The notes: generated by a model not told the origin, from the letters alone. Shown: positions 10,831-19,607, counted from the first letter of the stretch. The stretch is DNA of 26,888 bases from Nemertoderma westbladi (GCA_032718475.1 JAUCBJ010003829.1:1-26888), one strand, 5' to 3'. Program-made: numbers and translations.

Positions 10831-10911
10831 TAGCTGAGTCATATATAAAATTCCTACGGGGTCATAGGTCCAGCCTATGACCCCGTAGGAATTTTATATA
10901 TGACTCAGCTA
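10831..10911. repeat. Perfect 38-bp-stem hairpin, possible micro-MITE
   Basis: Bases 10831-10868 are an exact reverse complement of 10874-10911, with the 5-base loop TCCAG at 10869-10873. The outermost bases are TA on each side (TAGCTGAGTC...GACTCAGCTA), as expected for insertion at a TA dinucleotide. The stem has no mismatch over 38 bp, which indicates a recent origin or selection on the fold. It is too perfect for a typical animal miRNA precursor but could yield a double-stranded small-RNA precursor. Confidence 0.9.
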
Positions 10912-11133
10912 TTATAGATATTATTAGTAGTATGATATTATTATATAGTATTATAGTGTATATTACCCCGAAAAACCAGGTTTATACGGATATAATAATA
11001 CTGGTTTGTTGCCCCAGCAAGGTGTAAACAAAAAGCGAAAATTAACAATAAGCTGTAGTATTTAATTAATGATAGGAATTGCTTATGTACTCCTACCTAG
11101 CAGTCAGAAAACAATTACAATTGATTAACGAGT

Positions 11134-11264
11134 TGTCTGACGTCGTAAATTTTTGATCACTTATAACTCTGTCATTCCTCAATGAATTTAAACCAAACTT
11201 GGTACGTATATAGTCCCGTCAAAAGTTTAGAAAGAATCTCACAAAATAGCGATTTGGTCAAAAA
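11134..11264 (+). repeat. Dispersed repeat module, copy 1
   Basis: This stretch shares ordered blocks with 17862-17976 and 18031-18105: TTTTTGATC near the left, GTCATTCCT, TTTAAACCAAACTTGGTACG, GTCAAAAGTTTAGAAA and TTTGGTCAAAA. Spacing is similar, with substitutions and small indels, so these are diverged copies of one noncoding repeat family. Confidence 0.7.
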
Positions 11265-11282
11265 CAAAGGTTTGCTCAAAAG

Positions 11283-11441
11283 CGAACGAACGCAACAAGT
11301 TTTGCAGTGGATACGAGTATCCATCTGAAATAAATCACCAGTTACTCCCACAGTTACGAGGCTTCGCATAGTCATAAAGGTCATCAGTCTGCGTTTAGGA
11401 AAAATATTACGAGCACAACGAGGCTAATGAAGGAAGCTAGC
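11283..11441 (+). repeat. Diverged tandem duplication, unit 1
   Basis: Aligns with 11506-11680. Shared blocks in order are CGAACGCAACRAGTTT, CAGTGGATAC, AAATTA/AAATCA..CAGTT, GCATAGT..AAAGGTC, AGTCTGCGTTTAGGAAA in variant form, and CGAG..CAACGAG.CTAATGAAGGA. Each unit begins and ends with a related GACGARCGCAACGAG-type motif. No coding potential is seen. Confidence 0.75.
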
Positions 11442-11505
11442 ATATTGGACAATTTTGTTTAGTACTGATAATGGAATAGGTATATATCTGGTGATCAGGT
11501 TTTGC

Positions 11506-11680
11506 AGGACGAACGCAACGAGTTTAACAGTGGATACTAGTATCACCTGCCATAAATTAGCAGTTGCTCGCTCGCACAGTTTCAGGACTCTGCATAGTTA
11601 GAAAGGTCGTCGGTCTGCGTTTAGGAAACATTTTTTGAGACAAAACAGGACGAGCGCAACGAGACTAATGAAGGAGATTG
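11506..11680 (+). repeat. Diverged tandem duplication, unit 2
   Basis: Second copy of the 11283-11441 unit, offset by about 225 bases. It contains GTCTGCGTTTAGGAAACA and ends with GAGCGCAACGAGACTAATG. It carries a near-palindrome GGATACTAGTATC where unit 1 has GGATACGAGTATCC. Confidence 0.75.
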
Positions 11681-11901
11681 TAAAACTAAAAATGTCATAC
11701 TTAACTTAAATCTCCCTAGGTAGTAGCTTTACAAACAGTTAAAGCGTGTAAGGGCAAACTGAAATGGATCTCTGTTTTTACAACCAGTTTAACGGAAACT
11801 GAAAGCATCACTCATTGATATTTTGGGAAAGACGGTTTTCGTATATCTAATAGAGATTAGTACACTTTCTTATATAGGCTCTCGTGCTGCTTATAGAACC
11901 A

Positions 11902-12222
11902 CAGGGTTGCCACTCACCTGGAATAGTCATAGAATTTCATTTTTTCTTGAAATGTCGGAATTCTTATAAAAATTGGATAAATCAGGGTAAAGTCCGGGAA
12001 TGTGATATGAAATGTGTCATAAGCGAAAATGTGTAAAAAAATTTGCTCGCTTCACTCGCTGTTCAATTTCCTCACTCTCACATCACTAAATATAGATATA
12101 TAAAGGTCAAAATTGTTAAAGTAAGTTTATTCAAGTAAGTAATTGTTCATATATAAACTTCAGTCAGGAAATCTTTTCAAAAAGTCATGGAAAATTTAAA
12201 CTGAAATTGAGTGGCAACCCTG
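11902..12222. mobile_element. Non-autonomous hAT-like MITE, ~320 bp
   Basis: The two ends are perfect 15-bp inverted repeats, CAGGGTTGCCACTCA at 11902-11916 and its complement at 12208-12222. The 5 bases AACCA occur immediately outside both ends (11897-11901 and 12223-12227), a plausible target-site duplication, although hAT elements usually duplicate 8 bp. The interior is AT-rich with subterminal GGAAT/ATGTC-type motifs and no open frame. CAG-beginning termini of this kind are typical of hAT-derived elements; the superfamily is an inference. Confidence 0.8.
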
Positions 12223-12443
12223 AACCAACTGTCATATTCATCCGAAAAGAGTGATCCACGTTACGTGCTTAATAGTTTAATTAATTAATTAGTATAATTA
12301 GCTTAATTAGAAAGGATACATACAGTCAGACTTTTATAGTTCCTCTATCTGCCGCTAGGAGGCGAATTGTAAGAAACGTAGAAGTAGCTGTAATTATAGT
12401 ACCAACCATCAGATCTGTTACTTCGTATGAGTGTAGTGTCCTA
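12223..12443. other. Short spacer between two transposons
   Basis: No gene is seen. CAGTCAGACT at 12323-12332 has its complement at 12746-12755, but this 10-bp pair straddles the end of the next element and is probably chance. Confidence 0.4.
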
Positions 12444-13040
12444 TAGTGTTACAACGGGATGGAATCCACAATTTTCGGGATTCGGGATTGCAACTATCGG
12501 GAAAGGATCGGGATTTTTATTTTATTGCGGCTATATTCATTCAAAACTTAATATATCTATCTGCCCTGCCCTCTTTAAAGGCCTAAAAAAACTTTCCAGA
12601 AATCGTATCATAATGCTTACATATATAAAAATGTCCACTACTTTTTTCCAAATAGTTCACAGACGTAGTTTATTCCCACGTTCGTATTTAATTTTGCTTA
12701 TGTTTTTAATATAATTTTTGCAACTTTTTTTAATATATCTACGGCAGTCTGACTGAATCGCTGCCACATAAATATGTTTACCATATTCAATGAAAAGTAA
12801 CAAAACAAGTGTTTGTTCCTATTATTTATAATAAAGATAGATATTCATGTATATATTTAATATATTTAATGAATGACATTCAGATATTAATTTAGATTCA
12901 GGAATCAGTTATAAATCATGTACTGTAGACCTAATTCAATCAATCCTTCATCAATCATATTATCAATCATCCAATGAAAATCCCTTAAAATTTTACATTT
13001 TAAGGTAAAATTTTACCCATGTATTAATTGTAGGGTAACC

Positions 13041-13051
13041 GGTATGCACAT
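13041..13051. repeat. Target-site duplication, retrotransposon 3' side
   Basis: GGTATGCACAT here is identical to 16426-16436, and the two copies exactly bracket the retrotransposon. Confidence 0.85.
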
Positions 13052-13085
13052 ACTAGGATCGGCATGATGCATTGCAGCTGCATTT

Positions 13086-13400
13086 TTAAGAATGCTGTGC
13101 CGGCTTATCGACAAAATTGCACCACCACAACTCCCTATCACCCATGACATTTGCTAGATCATCCGCATCTTCAAGGCCAGTGTCCTTTAAGATGCGTCTC
13201 AAGAAAGTCATGGGCTGTCCACCATGCTTATTCACTCCATGAGGCTGCCAAAGTACAAGATTATGCTGGTCCTCACGGCGAAAGCAATGTCCTGCAAAGC
13301 GGAGGCGATTTTGTTCTAGTGTCAAGCTTGGGGGAACCAATGAGACACCTCCAATGTATATAGTGTCTGGTTGGAGATGTGTGCATTGAACTTGACACAA
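13086..13400 (-). pseudogene. Retrotransposon ORF2, C-terminal fragment
   Basis: This frame carries the post-RT region RLRFAGHCFRRED and LKDTGLEDADDLANVMGDRE, followed by the stop at the element's 3' end. It is offset from the upstream RT fragment by a frame change within about 13322-13400. The first codon in this frame is not an ATG, so it is only a piece of a broken gene. Confidence 0.8.
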
Positions 13401-13885
13401 TGAACCCGGCGTAGCATTCTTGTGAATGTGCCATCTAGAGATTTGGTGTCCTCAGCAGTTAGAGCCCAGCATGGACTCCCATAGAGGAGTACTGGAACTA
13501 CTGCTGCTCTAAATAACCGGACCTTAAGTTTCCGATTAATTCTCGGTGACTTCCAAATCCTGGAAAGCCTATTCAAGGCTGCCCATGCCTTTCCCTTACG
13601 TATTCGAAGGTCCTCACCTGACTTCCGGATCCATGATCCCAGGTAACAGAAGTCATCCACATGCTCAAGCATACCATCTTTTGTGCTTATGCTAATCCGA
13701 TCAGAGACTTGCTGAGGACTTTCAAAGTTAACTGTCAAAATTTTGGTCTTTCTGGAGTTAATAAAAAGACCAACACTAGAAGCAGCATGTTCTAATGAGC
13801 TGAGGAGCCGTTGGGCTCCCTCTAGTGATTCTGAGAGTACTCCTAAGTCATCAGCAAAGTCTAGATCAGTTAGGCTAGAACAGCC
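13322..13885 (-). pseudogene. Retrotransposon reverse transcriptase, catalytic FADD motif and thumb region
   Basis: The frame contains the RT catalytic motif FADD at 13847-13858, within LTDLDFADDLGVL, then the downstream thumb region with FCYLGSWI and the AWAALNRLSRIWKSPRINRKLKVRLF block. FADD is an accepted variant of the RT YxDD motif. The segment before it, which should carry the first catalytic aspartate and the PQG motif, is missing from the element: the preceding fragment ends after KKKDRHLAVLA only about a dozen codons away. Confidence 0.8.
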
Positions 13886-14208
13886 AGATGCCTGTCTTTC
13901 TTTTTTGATAACTCTTCAATTATTCTTCTAAGTGCCAAAATGGGCTCCATGGTCCCACGACCTTTACGGAACCCATTCTGAATTCCACGGAGCAGTCTCT
14001 CAATGGGATCCCTGATGCGATTTAATAGAATTCTATTGTATAGCTTTGCAGCAATCGAGATCAATGAGATTACCCGAAAAGAACTATAGAGTGTTAGGTT
14101 GCCCTTCTTGGGAACTGGCACCAACTTATTTGTTTTCATTTCTTGTGGGACTCTTGTTGTACGGTACATGTCTACTAAAGTATGATGGGATAGATGAGCT
14201 TTAAACAC
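13870..14208 (-). pseudogene. Retrotransposon reverse transcriptase, N-terminal finger fragment
   Basis: Residues include KTNKLVPVPKKGN, RVISLISIAAKLYNRILLNR, IQNGFRKGRGT and LALRRIIEE, which correspond to the early RT blocks of non-LTR elements. The frame ends at a stop just after DRHLAVLA, where related RTs continue into the first catalytic aspartate block. It lies one frame away from the endonuclease frame that precedes it. Confidence 0.8.
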
Positions 14209-15659
14209 TCAGGTATTTTAAAGACCTCAGGGGGAACACCATCTACTCCACTGGCACGATTGGTCTTAATGCTCTTTGCAGCAGCCTTCACTTCTGCAAA
14301 GGAGATATCACCAATGGGAATATCTGGGAGTACAGACTCAGACACTTTTACTTCTATAAAGTTATCAGGCAATACCCTGTCATTATTGAGGAGCTTTTCA
14401 AAGTGGGCCTTCCAACCATTGAGGCGATCGGCTGGTGATTCAGCCTTAACCTTGGTGGTTGGTTGGCTTTTTCGACCAGCAAGCAAGTTGATCGATCTCC
14501 ATGCCTGGGATGATTGCCTGCTGTCGTCAGCATCATTGATGGCACCAACCTGTTGGTTTATTAGCTCCTGTAAATTAACAGAGTACTGCCTGTTCAGGGA
14601 CCTAGATGCAGCCTTAACTGCATTCTTGGCCGCTGTAGTCTGTTTGAGTCGGGACTCTTTCTGCGCCTTGTAGAGGTCATTTCGGCACTTCTGAATTTTG
14701 TTGTCAGTCCAGGGGGCCCGTTTCCTGTTTCGAGGGTATACAGGAACTGTTTCTGCAGCTGCTAACTTAACTGCCTCTGTGAAGGCAGTATAGCCCTCAC
14801 AGTGATCTGCCGCCTCAGAGGCAAGGGCCTCATACCTGTTGCTCAGCTGTAGTGTGAAGCTGGATCTCACACTTGGCTGTTGCAACAGAGAGGTCCAGTC
14901 ATGCCGCGGCAAGGCAGATTTCGTTGTTCTGCTAGCACGCAGACTAAGTCTTACCTTGACCACAATAAGGCGGTGATCACTGGAGAAGGGTCGTAGTGTA
15001 AATGCATTACAGTCTTGTATAGAGCTCCTGTATTTCCTACGAAACAGGATATGGTCTATCTGGGACTTGTGACCACTGGGTCCACTATGAGTCCATAGCT
15101 TTCCAGTTCGCTTCTTGAACTGGGTTCCAGCCGAAAACAATCCATTTCCAGAGATAAAATCCTCAAGATGGACGGAATTTCGGTTAACACTATTGCTATA
15201 GACCCAGGGCGATGTAGGTGATTGATGCAGACTTGCATTAAAGTCTCCCAGGAATGTTAAGAATGCATGCTGATCCACTCCATCAGTAACTGCTTGTAGA
15301 TTCTGGTAGAAATTTTCCACCTCCTCTACAGGGGCAACATTAGTTGGAAAGTAGCACACAATCAGAACCACCTTAGGAAACTTCTTAGCCAGTCTTCCAG
15401 AACATGAGAAGTGGCAACGGATGATGCGGTTAGAGATTTGGTCTATTTTGTCCAATGCTGCATGTGCAGTTGGATTCATCAATAGACCGATTCCACCATT
15501 GCCACTATCATCTGCTGAAGCGAGGGCGAGTCGCCAACCGCCCCCCATGTCCTTAATCAGAACCTCATCAGTCTGTCCAGTCTGCATTCGGTGCTCTTGA
15601 ACACCCACTGCATTAAGAGAAAGCTTATCTGCCAAGGCAGTCAGCTCACCTTGTCGCAT
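14175..15659 (-). pseudogene. Retrotransposon endonuclease domain and linker to RT
   Basis: The longest frame of the element, 494 codons from an ATG. It holds an apurinic/apyrimidinic-type endonuclease: VGVQEHR near residue 20, NGGIGLLMN, LGDFNASL (metal/catalytic DFN), SQIDHILFRR, and SDHRLIVVKVRL near residue 232. A helical linker follows, then the beginning of the RT with RASGVDGVPPEVFK before a frame change. The domain itself looks uninterrupted apart from its first strand, which lies in the upstream overlapping frame. Confidence 0.85.
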
Positions 15660-16065
15660 TGGCCATTGGGGACCCGAGTGTTAGGGTGTTTACTGAGGCT
15701 AGTCTAGTGACTTGCCTCAGATTCACCAATGGCTTTGTTGGTCGGGGTGGAACATGAGAGTAGACTCCAACTCCAGAATCCCTCTCCCCCTCACAATCTG
15801 GCCTCCCTGGTGACCCAGGGTTTGGGCCAGAAAGGTCATCAGGAAAGGGACTCAAAGAATTGTTTGCCGCTCTCTCTCCAGTAGGGGGTGAGACAGGCAG
15901 CCGGTCAGGAGATAACTGACGCCTGTGAGGCCGATTGTGTCCAGTCATTCCACTGGCCTCTAGTGGCTGAACCTCCGCATTGCTAATGTAATCCATAGTG
16001 GGGGTTGGGGGGTGCTTTTTTTCCGTGTCAGCTCTCGGGGCAAATACCACACCCTGGTTTGCCAT
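15646..16065 (-). pseudogene. Retrotransposon Pro-rich N-terminal frame
   Basis: A 139-codon ATG-initiated frame, Pro/Arg/Ser-rich without a recognised domain, ending in VTRLASVNTLTLGS. That ending looks like the first beta-strand of the endonuclease, so this frame and the next were probably one protein. The two frames overlap by 14 bases, which could be either a decay frameshift or a genuine overlapping arrangement. Confidence 0.65.
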
Positions 16066-16425
16066 TCCACAGGGTGGGTGTCGCAGTGGAGTCAGATATG
16101 AGGCCCATCACCCATATCTACTCTCGCGCACATGACCCACCATTGGCTGTGCAGCTCATCTGCTGGGTCATGAACACTCTACTCCTGACCAGTCATTGGT
16201 AGATCACAATCTGCCTGGCCAGGCCATATACCCCTGCAGCCAAGTATATGGGTCCTTAATCCAGGACCAAGGGCGTCCTTATTCCAGAACGAAGGGGGTC
16301 CTAGTTACATGACCAGATTTGCCCTAGTAAGAGGGTCTATGCAGCTACAGGTGGCACCTCCTTTATGCTGCATGGAGGTGGCAAGTTTTCTTGATCAATG
16401 ACCTAGAATACCTGACCTGACCTGT

Positions 16426-16436
16426 GGTATGCACAT
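16426..16436. repeat. Target-site duplication, retrotransposon 5' side
   Basis: Second copy of GGTATGCACAT, directly adjoining the element's 5' end. Confidence 0.85.
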
Positions 16437-16704
16437 GATAAGGTACTGTAGGCTACTGCAGGTAGTGGTAATTTTAAGCAAAACCTTGATACCTATGTAT
16501 TATTTTATTTTAATATTCATTTTATTTGTTTTTGACAAAATTGGTACAAATACAATTTTACAAATTTTAAGCTGTTGGGCATATAAATTCAGATATCGCA
16601 AATCCCGAAAAAACCCGATATTTTTCCATCGGGATCGGGATGGGATCGGGTTCCCGTTGCAACACTACTGCAGTGTCCGTCAGTGCTGCATTGCTTAAAT
16701 AGAA

Positions 16705-17528
16705 CAAGTAGGCAAGCTTACGAAGTAATAGAGCAAACAATTAGGCAAGCTAACGAATAATAGAGCAAACAAGTAGGCAAGCTAACGAAGTAATAGAGCA
16801 AACAATTAGGCAAGCTAACGAAGTAATAGAGCAAACAAGTGGGCAAGCTTACGAAGTAATAGAGCAAACAAGTGGGCAAGCTTACGAAGTAATAGAGCAA
16901 ACAATTAGGCAAGCTAACGAAGTAATAGAGCAAACAAGTAGGCAAGCTAACGAAGTAATAGAGCAAACAAGTAGGCAAGCTAACGAAGTAATAGAGCAAA
17001 CAAGTGGGCAAGCTTACGAAGTAATAGAGCAAACAAGTGGGCAAGCTTACGAAGTAATAGAGCAAACAAGTAGGCAAGCTAACGAAGTAATAGAGCAAAC
17101 AAGTAGGCAAGCTAACGAAGTAATAGAGCAAACAAGTAGGCAAGCTAACGAAGTAATAGAGCAAACAAGTAGGCAAGCTAACGAAGTAATAGAGCAAACA
17201 AGTAGGCAAGCTAACGATGTAATAGAGCAAACAAGTGGGCAAGCTAACGAAGTAATAGAGCAAACAAGTAGGCAAGCTAACGAAGTAATAGAGCAAACAA
17301 GTAGGCAAGCTAACGAAGTAATAGAGCAAACAAGTAGGCAAGCTAACGATGTAATAGAGCAAACAAGTGGGCAAGCTAACGAAGTAATAGAGCAAACAAG
17401 TAGGCAAGCTAACGAAGTAATAGAGCAAACAAGTGGGCAAGCTTACGAAGTAATAGAGCAAACAAGTAGGCAAGCTAACGAAGTAATAGAGCAAACAAGT
17501 AGGCAAGCTAACGAAGTAATAGAGCAAA
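16705..17528. repeat. 33-bp minisatellite, 25 units
   Basis: About 25 head-to-tail units of 33 bp, beginning AGTAGGCAAGCTAACGAAGT and continuing AATAGAGCAAACA. Variants occur at three positions: AGTA/AGTG/ATTA at the start, AAGCTA/AAGCTT in the middle, and GAAG/GATG. The second unit lacks one base. On the minus strand the array reads as a 269-residue open frame of the 11-residue period LLYYFVSLPTC, because 33 is divisible by three; the one-base deletion shifts that frame, which argues against coding. The array starts 37 bases beyond the CGGGAT element's end. Confidence 0.97.
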
Positions 17529-17861
17529 GAAGTACTCGGATTACAGCTTTCTCGGGTTAACCGTTCTCGGGTTAGCCGAGTTTGAGTCTCGTGCTGCGCG
17601 ATGGCCCCACGAACGTAACGTGTAGTATTGGATACTGAAATATTATTAAATTAATTTACCATGTCAATGCCTCAACAAAATTATTTAGCTAATTATAAAC
17701 AATCAAATCACCATCCAATTCAGGAACTCAAGCCAATCATTTTGCGAAATAAAGAATAAGCAAGCTGTCTTATTAGTCTGGCTCCTTACTCTGCCTGTCC
17801 TATAGATGTGGGGCGAGCCACGAAGTGAGCGATGCCTTAGCATATGGTTACCATTAACGGA
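17529..17861. other. Minisatellite flank, noncoding
   Basis: No gene is seen. CTCGGATTACAGCTT at about 17535 recurs near 18150 at the other side of the dispersed repeats, and CTCGGGTTARCCG occurs twice at about 17551-17578. CTCGTGCTGCG near 17588 resembles CTCGTGCTGC just before the hAT-like MITE at 11881. Confidence 0.5.
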
Positions 17862-17976
17862 TTGTCTATCGTCGTCCAATTTTTGATCGCTAATAACCCA
17901 GTCATTCCTGGATGTAATTCAACCAAACCGTAGTCCGTCAAAAGTTTAGAAATAATCTTAAGTTTGGTCAAAAGTC
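17862..17976 (+). repeat. Dispersed repeat module, copy 2
   Basis: Matches 11134-11264 in order and spacing: GTC..CGTCGT.CAATTTTTGATC, GTCATTCCT, AACCAAAC, GTCAAAAGTTTAGAAA and TTTGGTCAAAAG. Confidence 0.7.
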
Positions 17977-18030
17977 ACACAGTCTGTCTATCGTTACCGG
18001 TAGTTTCAAACCTTTGATAAAAACCGAAAT

Positions 18031-18105
18031 AAGTCGGTCAATCATTGATGAAATTAAACCAAATTTGGTACGTATGCAGTCTGTCAAAGGTTTAGAAAGA
18101 TTCTG
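18031..18105 (+). repeat. Dispersed repeat module, copy 3 (partial)
   Basis: Shares TTAAACCAAATTTGGTACGTAT, split here as TTAAACCAAA and TTTGGTACGTAT, then GTCAAAGGTTTAGAAAGA with copy 1. It lies 55 bases after copy 2 in the same orientation. Confidence 0.65.
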
Positions 18106-19552
18106 AAGTTCCATGGCGGCGTATTGTAAATACAAACAAGTAATCGGCTCGGATTACAGCTTCCCGGTTAACTGAATCTCATTAGTAAGTTAATAATGTT
18201 TACAACAATTAAAGAAACATTTCTTAATCTTAAAGTAAATCACTTGAACTAATTAAAAACCATAATGGAATGGGTGTATGATGGGGATTCCAGCTGTAGA
18301 AAATAATTAATGAAAGGACAGGCAGAAAATGCTGTTTTTTTTATTACCATAATCAACTTAATTAACTAATTATAACTGCTTTTATCTTAGCTTCTTGAAG
18401 GCCACACGCAAATTCTATTTGGAAAAGTAGAGCACCTCCTGCTTTGGTCCCCCCGGGCACCACTTTAACTCTGCACGCCACTGCCTTTATATCAATATAG
18501 TTAAATTGATTGGATTTCCTGGAAACGTATTAATTGTTTTGTTATTCACAACGCATGAAAGAAAAATAAAGAAACATCAGAAATAGAAATGTAAAGTGGT
18601 GTAATACGCCAACAACCAAAGACGACATCCTTATTAAAACTAATTTACTAATTGACAACAGAGGGGAATTGAATTTTGAATGAATTTTGACTGCCCCCCC
18701 CCCCCCCCCCCCCCCTTTTTTTTATCTCCTTTATCTGGTCTGGTCCAGCTTGGCTACATTAAATTGGATTTGCTCTTGACAGATACTCAAGCATCCTAAT
18801 AACAGCGTAGTAAGGCGGGTGTGTAACATTGTGTATACTCTTTGTTACCCATTGTATGTATGTACACAATGTAATAGTGGTACCAAAAGGCTATACAATA
18901 CAAGGGGGCCCTTCTGGAAAATCCCTTATGTAACAATGAATTGATTCTCAATCACATAGGAGCCTCAGATAGCCATAGGAGATTAAATACAAAGCCGTAA
19001 TACATGGAGATGTTCCAGTCAATATTAGGATTGTTTAAAGGCACCATACAACGCCAATTTCCTCTTACATTGTATATAGTTTGGCACAGACTCGGTAATG
19101 TTCAATTATATAACTGTAAACTTTCATTGGTACGTGGTATTTAGTTACCTTGACTTCAGTTAATCTCCTACAGTGTGTTTTTAGTGCATTAAGGATTCTA
19201 TTGTGTTGATAACTAAATGGTTTTACTGCTCTTCCTATTTACGAGGTCAATATCATAGGAAAACCGGCGCCAGAATTTTACTTCCAAGTTTATTAGTTAA
19301 GGTATCAATTACCTTATTTATTAATTACTACAGTTGAGTACCCTTTTCTATTATTTCTAGTCTTATTGTGTATTTCTGTAAATTAATATAAATTTGTAGA
19401 AGTCGATTCTTGACTTTTTACCAATTATTAAAATAACGGATTGGGGTGTGGTTTTTATATCGCCCCGGCGTCTTGTTATAAATAAATTACAAATTATTTA
19501 ATAATATAAAGAGTAACATCAAGTGTAAATATCTGTGGAGACTGTTTTTTAT
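18106..19552. other. Intergenic desert with poly-C tract
   Basis: No gene-like frame, tRNA or recognised element. The only clear structure is the C22-T8 tract at 18694-18723. Confidence 0.5.
18694..18723 (+). repeat. Poly-C (22) plus poly-T (8) tract
   Basis: Twenty-two consecutive C followed directly by eight T. It may mark the tail of an old retroposed sequence, but no source was recognised. Confidence 0.9.
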
Positions 19553-19607
19553 ACGCTTGTAGCTAAAGAATGAAAGCGAAAATAAAAATTCTGACTCACC
19601 CAGTAAG
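19553..19607 (+). repeat. Fragment of the foldback element arm
   Basis: These 55 bases match the right arm of the foldback element at about 6308-6362 with three mismatches (ACGCTTGTAGCTAAAGAATG at the start, CTCACCCAG near the end). Neither the homopolymer nor the element end is present, so it is a truncated second copy. Confidence 0.85.

Larger units (their letters stand above)
13052..16425 (-). mobile_element. RTE-like non-LTR retrotransposon, nested and defective
   Basis: A 3.37-kb minus-strand insertion bounded by an 11-bp direct repeat GGTATGCACAT (13041-13051 and 16426-16436). Element order is 5' end at 16425 (starting ACAGGTCAGGTCAGGTATTC), a ~360-base leader, a Pro-rich N-terminal frame, an apurinic-type endonuclease, a reverse transcriptase and a C-terminal domain ending near 13086, then only ~34 bases of 3' tail without poly(A). 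The coding region is broken by at least four frame changes, and the RT has lost its central part. The intact 5' end with a target duplication means it was not 5'-truncated at insertion. Assignment to an RTE-like clade rests on the endonuclease-RT order, the C-terminal RLRFAGHCFRRED block and the absent poly(A); the clade is tentative. Confidence 0.85.
12444..16667. mobile_element. Inverted-repeat DNA transposon remnant with CGGGAT-rich ends (host of a nested retrotransposon)
   Basis: The left end TAGTGTTACAACGGGA (12444-12459) is matched by the complement of the right end TCCCGTTGCAACACTA (16652-16667), 15 of 16 bases. Inside both ends lie ~70 bases of oriented CGGGAT/TCGGG motifs (about 12454-12520 and 16601-16650), facing each other. 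Removing the nested retrotransposon and one target copy leaves roughly 840 bp with no transposase-like frame, so this is a non-autonomous element. The terminal TA could be a TA target duplication; no 8-bp duplication was found. The superfamily is unassigned. Confidence 0.7.

Noticed and set aside
10831-10911. Canonical microRNA precursor
   Set aside because: The stem is completely paired over 38 bp with a 5-base loop, unlike animal pre-miRNAs, which have bulges and a larger loop.
12323-12755. 10-bp inverted pair CAGTCAGACT/AGTCTGACTG as transposon ends
   Set aside because: It straddles the well-supported left end of the CGGGAT element, and similarity does not extend beyond 10-11 bases.
16718-17527. 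269-residue minus-strand open frame of repeated LLYYFVSLPTC
   Set aside because: It is a reading of the 33-bp minisatellite, whose unit is a multiple of three. A one-base deletion in one unit shifts the frame, and there is no unique domain or support for expression.
16705-17528. Possible CRISPR array (33-bp period)
   Set aside because: The units are directly adjacent with no unique spacers, and the surroundings are animal DNA.
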